Assembly (NCBI GenBank): GCA_947384095.1
Contig: CANDFU010000077.1
Coordinates: forward strand, 1-7,566
Direction of reading: 5' to 3'
DNA: 7,566 bases
Source of the DNA: an uncultured Roseburia sp.
GTDB taxonomy: Bacteria; Bacillota; Clostridia; Lachnospirales; Lachnospiraceae
Shown: positions 1-4,734 of the stretch, piece after piece
Numbering within the stretch: the stretch's first letter is position 1
How the letters are laid out: each line of letters starts with the position of its first letter
Program-made: the position numbers and the translations under genes
The notes under the pieces: model-generated
Told to the model about the DNA's origin: nothing
What the model saw: only the letters and a program-made list of their open reading frames with translations
Database searches by the model: none

Positions 1-773
1 ACCACAGTCTGACCGGCAATATGTCGGGCTGCCTGATCGGCGATTATGTGATCGGACAGAGAAAAGAGCTGCACGGGCTTCCGGAGGACGGCGCGTTTAT
101 CCGCTCCATCGTGTCGACCAATATGGCGGATGCGATTGCGGCGCACTATGGGATCGAGCTGGTGGAAGTGCTGACGGGCTTCAAATTTATCGGGCAAAAG
201 ATTCTGGAGTTTGAAAAAACCGGGAAGGGAACGTATCTCTTTGGCATGGAGGAAAGCTATGGCTGCCTGACCGGAACCTATGCGCGTGATAAGGATGCGA
301 TTGTCGCGTCGATGGCGCTGTGCGAGGCGGCTGCATACTACAAGACAAAGAATATGACTCTGTGGGATGCGATGCTGGCAATGTATGAAAAATACGGATA
401 CTATAAGGATGATGTGACTTCAATCACGTTAAAGGGCATTGAAGGGCTTGCAAAGATCCAGGAGATTATGGATACGTTGCGCAAGGATGCCCCGAAGGAG
501 ATTGGCAGCTACAAGGTAACGGCAGTGCGGGATTACAAAAAAGACACAGTCACGGATATGGCGGACGGCTCCGTGCGTCCGACCGGGCTGCCGTCTTCCA
601 ACGTACTGTATTATGAGATGACAGACGGCGCATGGGTATGTGTGAGGCCGTCGGGAACGGAACCCAAGGTAAAATTCTATCTTGGAGTAAAGGGGACGTC
701 CATGGAAGACGCGGAAGCGAAATCAGCGGCGCTCTCCAAGGAAGTACTGGCAATGATCAATCAGATGCTGTAA
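1..773 (+). CDS. pgcA: Phospho-sugar mutase (alpha-phosphoglucomutase, PgcA-like), 3' part
   Basis: The reading frame is open from the left edge, so the gene is truncated upstream and the ATG at 21 is an internal Met. The visible ~256 residues are the C-terminal half of an alpha-D-phosphohexomutase, the cytoplasmic enzyme that interconverts glucose-1-P and glucose-6-P (possibly mannose phosphates) through a phosphoserine. The sequence shows the LTGFKFIG segment (about 172-195), the sugar-binding loop GMEESYG (about 243-263), and the C-terminal phosphate-binding loop RPSGTEPK (645-668). The active-site serine and metal-binding loop lie outside the window. The ITLKGIEGLAKIQEIMDTLR segment before the last domain resembles the long PgcA/PGM2-type enzymes more than GlmM. 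Substrate preference cannot be settled from this part. In Firmicutes this enzyme feeds UDP-glucose for glycolipid and wall polymer synthesis. It is followed by a hairpin and a separate hup promoter, so it belongs to an upstream transcription unit. Confidence 0.9.
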   Translation, partial: HSLTGNMSGCLIGDYVIGQRKELHGLPEDGAFIRSIVSTNMADAIAAHYGIELVEVLTGFKFIGQKILEFEKTGKGTYLFGMEESYGCLTGTYARDKDAIVASMALCEAAAYYKTKNMTLWDAMLAMYEKYGYYKDDVTSITLKGIEGLAKIQEIMDTLRKDAPKEIGSYKVTAVRDYKKDTVTDMADGSVRPTGLPSSNVLYYEMTDGAWVCVRPSGTEPKVKFYLGVKGTSMEDAEAKSAALSKEVLAMINQML

Positions 774-788
774 TGTTTATGTGATGAT

Positions 789-840
789 CGGCAGCAGCCG
801 GGTCGAAAAGGCCCGGCTGTTGCCGATAAAAGCTTATCGG
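789..840 (+). terminator. Hairpin(s) after the phosphomutase gene, probable terminator
   Basis: A 14-bp stem pairs 789-802 with 812-825 (arms CGGCAGCAGCCGGG and CCCGGCTGTTGCCG, one G-U pair) around a 9-nt loop. It starts 15 nt after the stop codon. A second small hairpin, CCGATAA (823-829) with TTATCGG (834-840), overlaps its 3' arm by three bases, so the two compete. No T-run follows, so this is not a canonical intrinsic terminator. It may act as an mRNA 3'-end stabiliser or a weak or factor-assisted terminator. Confidence 0.5.
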
Positions 841-872
841 GCGGTCTGCAACCGAAAAAACAGGGATTTTCC

Positions 873-901
873 TTGACAAAGGCAGGGAAAACAAGTATAT
901 A
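873..901 (+). promoter_or_regulatory. Sigma-A promoter of hup
   Basis: A perfect -35 TTGACA (873-878) is separated by exactly 17 nt from a -10 TATATA (896-901). Transcription would start near 908, giving a leader of about 65 nt before the HU start codon. The -35 is flanked by a small inverted repeat, TTTTCC (867-872) with GGAAAA (886-891). This could be an operator but is short enough to be chance. The strength of the promoter fits the high expression expected of HU. Confidence 0.8.
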
Positions 902-972
902 TAGGAGGTAGGTGTTTTCAGAAGAGACCTTAAGATTCTTTATTTTAAAAATCCACAGGAGGAATTTAAAAC

Positions 973-1248
973 ATGAACAAAGCAGAACTGGTTACAGCGA
1001 TGGCTGAGAGAGCAGAGATCAGTAAAAAAGACGCAGAAGCTGCATTGAAGGCTTTCACGGATGTTATCGCTGAGGAATTAAAAAAAGGTGAGAAGATTCA
1101 GTTAGTCGGGTTTGGTACGTTCGAGGTATCGGAAAGAGCAGAAAGAGTCGGCAGAAATCCGCAGACACGTGAGGAGATGACGATTCCGGCATCAAAAGCT
1201 CCGAAATTTAAAGCAGGGAAAGCTTTAAAAGACATGATCAATGACTAA
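973..1248 (+). CDS. hup: DNA-binding protein HU
   Basis: A 91-residue protein, the usual length for a bacterial HU, which binds and bends DNA as a dimer and compacts the nucleoid. The N-terminal helices MNKAELVTAMAERAEISKKD form the dimerisation body. They are followed by the conserved GFGTFEV strand (46-52) and the DNA-binding arm with GRNPQT (60-65), whose Pro63 is the residue that intercalates into DNA in the family. The end, KAPKFKAGKALKDMI, is also typical. An AGGAGGA Shine-Dalgarno at 957-963 lies 9 nt before the ATG. The gene has its own promoter upstream and an intrinsic terminator downstream, so it looks monocistronic. HU next to rqcP is a familiar arrangement in Clostridia. HU rather than IHF is supported by genus-level context and the lack of IHF-specific extensions. 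Confidence 0.97.
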   Translation: MNKAELVTAMAERAEISKKDAEAALKAFTDVIAEELKKGEKIQLVGFGTFEVSERAERVGRNPQTREEMTIPASKAPKFKAGKALKDMIND

Positions 1249-1275
1249 TGTTTCATTTTCACATAGAGCTGATGT

Positions 1276-1316
1276 AAAGAGTGGATTCCGCCAGCTGCGG
1301 AGATCTGCTCTTTTCG
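1276..1316 (+). terminator. Intrinsic terminator of hup
   Basis: A stem of about 16 bp pairs 1276-1291 (AAAGAGTGGATTCCGC) with 1297-1313, with two G-U pairs and one bulged G at 1302. It closes on a 5-nt loop CAGCT and is followed by TTTTCGTTT. It begins 27 nt after the hup stop and ends about 60 nt before rqcP, separating the HU transcript from the rqcP-divIC block. Confidence 0.75.
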
Positions 1317-1377
1317 TTTCACTGTAAGCTGGCGGGGTATGGAGTCAGCGGCAGTCTGGTGAAAGGATGAGAAAAAA

Positions 1378-1620
1378 ATGAGACTGGACAAATTTTTAAA
1401 GGTATCGCGTCTGATCAAGAGACGTACCGTCGCCAACGAAGCGTGTGACGCGGGGCGGGTCCTGGTAAACGACAGACCGGCAAAGGCGTCCCTGAGCGTA
1501 AAAGTGGGAGACGTGATCGAGATCGGCTTCGGGACAAAAAGTGTGAAAGTGCGTGTGCTTGCCCTGGCGGACACGACCAAAAAAGAAGAGGCAAAAGATT
1601 TGTTTGAATATCTGGCATAA
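1378..1620 (+). CDS. rqcP: S4-domain ribosome-associated quality control protein RqcP (YabO)
   Basis: An 80-residue, basic, single-domain S4 RNA-binding protein (alpha-L fold), the size of B. subtilis RqcP/YabO. The S4 signature MRLDKFLKVSRLIKRRTVANEACDAGRV covers residues 1-28. The strand VLVNDRPAKASLSVKVGDVIEI follows. Arg2 and Arg16, which are conserved in RqcP proteins, are present. By family knowledge the protein binds the 50S subunit carrying peptidyl-tRNA and acts with RqcH to add C-terminal alanine tails to stalled nascent chains. A purine-rich AAAGGATGA (1362-1370) precedes the ATG. It is the first gene of the conserved yabO-yabP-yabQ-divIC order. The mazG-like yabN that precedes it in Bacillus is replaced here by hup. 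I see no obvious sigma-A promoter between the hup terminator and this gene. Confidence 0.93.
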   Translation: MRLDKFLKVSRLIKRRTVANEACDAGRVLVNDRPAKASLSVKVGDVIEIGFGTKSVKVRVLALADTTKKEEAKDLFEYLA

Positions 1621-1643
1621 AGATGGACACCTCCCAATATAAT
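1615..1643 (+). promoter_or_regulatory. Possible SigE-type promoter for yabP-yabQ
   Basis: GCATAAAG (1615-1622), 13 nt, then AATATAAT (1636-1643) resembles the mother-cell SigE pattern (-35 with ATA, 13-15 nt, -10 CATACAAT-like). The first -10 base is A instead of C. In B. subtilis, yabP and yabQ are SigE genes, which is why a promoter is expected here. TATAAT at 1638-1643 could also serve sigma-A, but no -35 is found at 17 nt. A start near 1650 would lie just before the leader ORF's ribosome binding site. The match is weak. Confidence 0.28.
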
Positions 1644-1664
1644 TATTATATCATTAGAGGGAGG
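1630..1664 (+). promoter_or_regulatory. Hairpin that would hide the leader-ORF ribosome binding site
   Basis: CCTCCC (1630-1635) is complementary to GGGAGG (1659-1664), which is the putative Shine-Dalgarno of the leader ORF at 1670. The 23-nt loop contains an AT-rich odd palindrome, ATATAAT T ATTATAT (1637-1651), that can extend the stem. A transcript coming from rqcP would contain both arms. One starting near 1650 would lack the 5' arm. Confidence 0.4.
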
Positions 1665-1669
1665 CCGGT

Positions 1670-1726
1670 GTGAAAGATAAGTCTGATCGCTTCTTTTTCG
1701 CACCCGGATTTGTGCCGGAGCCATAA
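1670..1726 (+). CDS. Candidate 18-codon leader peptide upstream of yabP
   Basis: A GTG-started ORF encoding MKDKSDRFFFAPGFVPEP, ending TAA at 1724-1726. The GGGAGG at 1659-1664 sits 5 nt before the GTG, a very good ribosome binding site in a gap that otherwise has no gene. The peptide has no recognisable family. It ends with a Pro codon directly before the stop, a context known to slow termination, as in the TnaC leader. Its last codons (1713-1722) form the 5' arm of the long inverted repeat that reaches to the yabP ribosome binding site, an arrangement like an attenuator. A short ORF with a good Shine-Dalgarno can arise by chance, so expression is unproven. Confidence 0.35.
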   Translation: MKDKSDRFFFAPGFVPEP

Positions 1727-1798
1727 ATCTGAATCGCGGTCCGAAATCAGACGTTTCGGGGCGTGGTGCCTTCGCAAAATCGGCTCCGGCATGGAGGG
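1681..1798 (+). promoter_or_regulatory. Structured leader region and ribosome binding site of yabP
   Basis: TGCCGGAGCC (1713-1722) and GGCTCCGGCA (1782-1791) are a perfect 10-bp inverted repeat enclosing 59 nt. Inside it, CCGAAA (1741-1746) pairs with TTTCGG (1754-1759) around the loop TCAGACG. That loop is complementary to GTCTGA at 1681-1686, a possible pseudoknot, and to TCTGA at 1728-1732. The 3' arm of the long repeat ends 1 nt before the yabP Shine-Dalgarno GGAGGG (1793-1798). I do not recognise any known riboswitch class here. The element would suit a translational control region, but this is inferred from pairing by eye. Confidence 0.4.
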
Positions 1799-1803
1799 TT
1801 TTT

Positions 1804-2094
1804 ATGGAAGAGCGAAACGGAAGTGCGACGGCATCACATAAAGTTCTGCTGGCAAACAGGAAAAACGGTGCGTTCAGCGGTGTGGTGGATGTTCTCTCTT
1901 TTGATGTGGCGGAGATCCTGCTTGAGACAGAACTTGGAATGCTTCTGATTAAAGGACATGATCTGCATGTAAACAGGCTGAGCCTGGAAAAGGGAGAGAT
2001 CGACATAGAGGGAAGGATTGACTCTCTGACTTATTCGGATGTGAAAAATGCGGGAAAACAGGCAGAGTCCTTTTTGGGAAGGCTGTTCCGCTGA
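1804..2094 (+). CDS. yabP: Sporulation protein YabP
   Basis: A 96-residue small protein matching the YabP family in length and pattern. The central FDVAEILLETELGMLLIKGHDLHVNRLSLE region contains the family's LLET-x-x-GML-x-I-x-G core (about 39-51). It is followed by KGEIDIEGRIDSLTY (63-77) and a C-terminal ESFLGRLFR. In Bacillus the gene is expressed in the mother cell during sporulation; related YqfC-like proteins are mother-cell spore proteins, and the biochemical role is not settled. There is no signal peptide or membrane segment. The ATG at 1804 is chosen because GGAGGG lies 5 nt upstream and the family alignment begins soon after it. The TGATG junction overlaps its stop with the yabQ start by 1 nt, implying translational coupling. 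Confidence 0.9.
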   Translation: MEERNGSATASHKVLLANRKNGAFSGVVDVLSFDVAEILLETELGMLLIKGHDLHVNRLSLEKGEIDIEGRIDSLTYSDVKNAGKQAESFLGRLFR

Positions 2095-2546
2095 TGACGG
2101 TCAGTGAGACGATCGGCCAGGAAGCGGCCATTCTCTGTGCGGCGGTGCTGGCCGGGGCAGGCCTGTTTTTTCTGTACGATATCCTCCGCATTTTCCGGAG
2201 AATCATCCCGCATGGAGCGATCTGGGTTGGCGTGGAGGATTTTGTTTTCTGGCTTATCTGTACCGGAGTCGTTTTTGTGATGATCTACCGGGAGAACGAC
2301 GGCATGGTGCGCGGGTTTGCGCTTGGCGGGGTTGTCCTTGGAATGCTTGCGTATCTCCTGCTGTTGAGCCGGTTTGTGGTAGGGGTCAATGTGCGGATCT
2401 TAAAAGCGGTTCTGGGTTTTGTGAAAAGAACGGGGGCTTTTTTTCTGCGGCCGTTCTGGCGTATCTGGAAAAAAACAGCGGGCTTTCTCAGAAAACAATT
2501 GAAAAAATTCTGGAAAGCGGTTAAAATAGGTCTGAGCAAGCGGTGA
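2094..2546 (+). CDS. yabQ: Spore cortex biosynthesis protein YabQ
   Basis: A 150-residue integral membrane protein of the YabQ family, required for spore cortex formation in B. subtilis and located in the forespore outer membrane. Three hydrophobic segments are visible at about 11-30, 43-65 and 73-95. The FLYDILRIFRRIIPH motif (26-40) after the first segment and VEDFVFWLICTGVVFVMIYREN (47-68) are typical of the family. The C-terminal 50 residues are strongly basic and Trp/Phe-rich (FWRIWKKTAGFLRKQLKKFWK) and should lie on the membrane's cytoplasmic face. It starts inside the yabP stop codon (TGATG), so the two proteins are likely made in a coupled way. Confidence 0.92.
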   Translation: MTVSETIGQEAAILCAAVLAGAGLFFLYDILRIFRRIIPHGAIWVGVEDFVFWLICTGVVFVMIYRENDGMVRGFALGGVVLGMLAYLLLLSRFVVGVNVRILKAVLGFVKRTGAFFLRPFWRIWKKTAGFLRKQLKKFWKAVKIGLSKR

Positions 2547-2567
2547 CAGATATGTGGGGGAATTCGG

Positions 2568-2870
2568 GTGGCAGGTATGAGAAGACATGGAAAAAATAAT
2601 AATCGGGCAGGAAAGATCTGCATCAGCATGATCCTGCTGGCGTTTATGGTCGTAATGTCGATCCAGACCGCCAGGATATATCACAAAAATCTGGAATATA
2701 TGGAAAAACAGGCGGAGCTCGAGGCGGAGCTTGAGAGCGAACTTGCGAGAAAGAATGAGCTTGAGAATTATGCCGGCTATACGATGTCCCAGCAGTATGT
2801 GGAGGATATTGCCAGGAGCAAGCTGGGACTGGCTTATGGAAATGAAATTATATTTAAAGAAAAGAAATGA
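2568..2870 (+). CDS. divIC: Septum formation initiator, DivIC/FtsB family
   Basis: A 100-residue bitopic divisome protein. It has a short basic N-terminus (MRRHGKNNNRAGK), one membrane helix at about 17-34, an extracytoplasmic coiled coil at about 42-68 rich in Glu and Leu (KQAELEAELESELARKNELE), and the C-terminal DivIC signature (about 76-96: YVEDIARSKLGLAYGNEIIF). DivIC partners FtsL and DivIB/FtsQ at the division septum. The GTG start at 2568 is chosen because GGGGG (2556-2560) is 7 nt upstream; an ATG three codons later (2577) is the alternative. It is 21 nt downstream of yabQ and completes the conserved yabO-yabP-yabQ-divIC order. A terminator begins 5 nt after its stop. Confidence 0.93.
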   Translation: MAGMRRHGKNNNRAGKICISMILLAFMVVMSIQTARIYHKNLEYMEKQAELEAELESELARKNELENYAGYTMSQQYVEDIARSKLGLAYGNEIIFKEKK

Positions 2871-2875
2871 CGTCG

Positions 2876-2907
2876 TGTCCCTGCGGGTATCTGCAGGGAT
2901 ATTTTTG
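2876..2907 (+). terminator. Intrinsic terminator after divIC
   Basis: An 11-bp stem pairs 2876-2886 with 2891-2901 (core TCCCTGC and GCAGGGA, two G-U pairs) around a GTAT loop, followed by ATTTTTG (2901-2907). It lies directly behind the divIC stop codon and ends 25 nt before the next gene. It should close the rqcP-divIC transcript. Because no good promoter fits between it and 2933, partial read-through into the two-component cassette, or attenuation of it, is possible. Confidence 0.8.
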
Positions 2908-2923
2908 TCATATGTGGGTGTGC

Positions 2924-2930
2924 GGGGTGA
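2924..2930 (+). promoter_or_regulatory. Ribosome binding site deciding the start at 2933
   Basis: GGGGTGA is only 2 nt before the ATG at 2933, so spacing is tight. A GTG at 2927 would be inside it. It is still preferred because the ATG at 2933 opens a clean signal peptide, whereas the upstream ATG at 2867 lies in divIC and would translate through the terminator. Confidence 0.5.
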
Positions 2931-2932
2931 AA

Positions 2933-4078
2933 ATGAGAAGAAGATGGATTGCGATTATGTCATTGGTTCTTGTTACTGCAGCCGTTGCCGGGCAGCCACG
3001 GTCACCCGTGGCTGCCGCAGGGGCTTTCCATATGCCGGGTGAGGGATTGCTGTCCGGAAAAACCGTACTGGAAGAGGAAGAAGAGCTTCTTCGGGATTAC
3101 CAGGATTACAGGAGCAGGCTGAATCGGGTCACCGACCGGTCGGATATTGAAGAAAACGGATTCAGAATAGTAAAAGATCAGATTTTTCCGATGGAAACGA
3201 AGTGCTTCGGGCGTGTGGAGTTTATTCCGGCGATCGAGGAACGATACCACCGCCTTGTTTTCTTTTTTGCGGACGAGGACGGGGCAGTGGCAGATTATAC
3301 AGACCAGATGGAGGCAAATGTCAGGAATACCGGGGCGCTTAAGCAGCCCGTGAAAGGGATATCCGCCGTCGGGTTTCAAGATCTCAACGGAGACGGGCTG
3401 ACTGATATTGTATTTATCGCCAGATGCGTCAATAAAGAAGGCGCTTACGCAGACAGAGAGTACAGAATCGGGGACATCCTGTTTCAGAATGAAGCGGGGT
3501 TTTACCGCGATTACCGGATCTCCGATAAAATCAACCGGTTTGGTATGAACAGGAGTGTGGAGAGCATCATTGCCTTTGTAAGGGACGGGCAGTCCACGGA
3601 ATTTCTCTATACGGCGGCCACGGAGGAGGAGCTTGTGGACAATGGGTTTGTGATCGCTGCGGAACAGTGTTATCCCAGACTGTTCGAAAAACTGGGGCGG
3701 CTTTCTGTTGTGCCTGGCAGCTATACGATGGCCAATTATGCGACGTTTATGATCTATCTTGTCAATGAGGAAGGGACGATTGTGTGGAGCTTTCAGCCGA
3801 TGGGGGATTATGATAATCTCTATGCGCTAAAGGGGATTGCCTGCCGTGATATCGACGGGGATGGCATGAAGGATATTCTGGTTCTGGCACGCTACAGCAC
3901 AGTCGGGGATGACAATATTCCGGTTATCGAGAGTGATTATTCCATTTATTATCAGAGGACCGGCGGATTTTATGCCGATACGAGGGTAAAGGAGTCCGTA
4001 TCGTGCAGTGATAAGGATACGGTGGCGGAACTTGTAGAAAGGGCGAGGGCATACTGGGGATGGAGGTCTGCACAATGA
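2933..4078 (+). CDS. Secreted protein with two related halves, each with a DxDxDG-type (VCBS/FG-GAP-like) loop; function unknown
   Basis: A 381-residue exported protein beginning MRRRWIAIMSLVLVTAAVA, a signal peptide with likely cleavage near residue 19 or 29. The mature part is two diverged copies of about 145 residues, starting NGFRI (75) and NGFVI (237). Each runs through a hydrophobic strand pair, then DLNGDGLTDIV (150-160) or DIDGDGMKDIL (306-316), then an ARC/ARY turn and a GFYRDYR or GFYADTR strand. The DxNxDGxxD loops resemble calcium-binding loops of FG-GAP/VCBS beta-propeller blades, but there are only two, not a full propeller. No catalytic motif is seen. Its stop overlaps the response regulator start by 4 nt (ATGA), so it is co-translated with the two-component system. 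It may be an extracytoplasmic partner or ligand-sensing factor, which is inference. Product known only to this level. Confidence 0.75.
   Translation: MRRRWIAIMSLVLVTAAVAGQPRSPVAAAGAFHMPGEGLLSGKTVLEEEEELLRDYQDYRSRLNRVTDRSDIEENGFRIVKDQIFPMETKCFGRVEFIPAIEERYHRLVFFFADEDGAVADYTDQMEANVRNTGALKQPVKGISAVGFQDLNGDGLTDIVFIARCVNKEGAYADREYRIGDILFQNEAGFYRDYRISDKINRFGMNRSVESIIAFVRDGQSTEFLYTAATEEELVDNGFVIAAEQCYPRLFEKLGRLSVVPGSYTMANYATFMIYLVNEEGTIVWSFQPMGDYDNLYALKGIACRDIDGDGMKDILVLARYSTVGDDNIPVIESDYSIYYQRTGGFYADTRVKESVSCSDKDTVAELVERARAYWGWRSAQ
2991..3016 (+). repeat. Perfect 11-bp inverted repeat inside the signal-peptide coding region
   Basis: GGCAGCCACGG (2991-3001) and CCGTGGCTGCC (3006-3016) flank a TCAC loop. 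This is a very stable GC-rich hairpin about 60 nt into the coding sequence, covering codons 20-28 (the signal-peptide cleavage region). No T-run follows, so it is not a standard terminator. It could slow ribosomes during export or mark an mRNA processing site. Confidence 0.7.
4062..4066 (+). promoter_or_regulatory. Ribosome binding site deciding the response regulator start
   Basis: GGAGG lies 8 nt before the ATG at 4075, inside the end of the upstream gene. It selects 4075 (MIKILIVDDE) over an in-frame ATG at 4060 that would overlap this site and add a non-homologous MEVCT prefix. Confidence 0.8.
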
Positions 4079-4734
4079 TAAAGATACTGATCGTGGATGA
4101 TGAGAAACCGATCTGTGATCTGATCGATCTGAATCTGTCGGCAGCGGGATATCGCTGTCTGGCGGTACAGGACGGGCTGTCGGCGGTGGAGAGGCTTGAG
4201 AAGGAGACGTTTGACCTTATTCTGCTGGATGTCATGCTTCCCGGCGCGGACGGCTATGAGGTGATGGAGTATATCCGCCCGCTGGGGATTCCGGTTATTT
4301 TTATCACGGCAAAGCACGAGGTGCGGGACCGGGTAAAAGGTTTAAAACTTGGCGCGGATGATTATCTGGTGAAGCCTTTTGATGTGGTGGAGCTGACGGC
4401 ACGTGTTGAGGCGGTTCTGCGCCGCTACAATAAAACGGACAGGCTGCTTTCCGTCGGAGATGTCGTTGTGGATGTGGAGGCGCGCAAGGTGTCGAAGGCG
4501 GGGTGTCCGGTGGAACTGACAAATAAGGAGTTTGGCCTGCTGGTTTTATTTGTAAAAAATAAAAACATCGCGTTGTTTCGGGAAATGCTCTACGAGAAGG
4601 TCTGGGGGGAAGAGTATTCGGGAGACAGCCGGACGCTGGATCTGCATGTGCAGCGTCTGCGCAAAAAGCTGGGATGGGAGAAAAAGCTGGTTGCGGTATA
4701 TAAGGTAGGGTACCGCCTGGAGGTGCCGTCATGA
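4075..4734 (+). CDS. OmpR/PhoB-family response regulator
   Basis: A 219-residue two-domain regulator of standard length. The receiver domain (1-118) has the acidic pocket D8-D9, phospho-acceptor D52 in LILLDVMLP, Thr78 in ITAK, and Lys100 in LVKPF, so it should be fully phosphorylatable. A winged-helix DNA-binding domain occupies about 125-217, with the recognition region WGEEYSGDSRTLDLHVQRLRKKLG (178-200) and the terminal wing VYKVGYRLE. Such proteins bind 10-11-bp direct repeats as head-to-tail dimers. It overlaps the gene before it by 4 nt and the kinase after it by 4 nt (ATGA in both cases), which makes the kinase its evident partner. The sequence resembles VanR/PhoP-type regulators of Firmicutes, but no specific regulon can be named. 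Confidence 0.95.
   Translation: MIKILIVDDEKPICDLIDLNLSAAGYRCLAVQDGLSAVERLEKETFDLILLDVMLPGADGYEVMEYIRPLGIPVIFITAKHEVRDRVKGLKLGADDYLVKPFDVVELTARVEAVLRRYNKTDRLLSVGDVVVDVEARKVSKAGCPVELTNKEFGLLVLFVKNKNIALFREMLYEKVWGEEYSGDSRTLDLHVQRLRKKLGWEKKLVAVYKVGYRLEVPS

Noticed and set aside
912..1007. A GTG-started 31-codon ORF after AGGAGG in the hup leader
   Set aside because: The AGGAGG overlaps the region just after the -10, at or before the expected transcription start, and the ORF runs into hup in another frame.
1763..1948. A + strand ORF of 61 codons overlapping yabP in another frame
   Set aside because: It has no ribosome binding site and is rich in Trp/Arg/Cys; yabP in the other frame explains the region.
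1245..2006. A 253-codon ORF on the minus strand
   Set aside because: It is antisense to rqcP and yabP, both of which have clear family signatures, and its translation is low-complexity Ser/Arg/Phe-rich with no domain.
2867..2932. N-terminal extension of the secreted protein from an ATG overlapping the divIC stop
   Set aside because: It would translate through the intrinsic terminator hairpin, adds a Cys-rich non-signal prefix, and has no good ribosome binding site of its own; 2933 gives a clean signal peptide.
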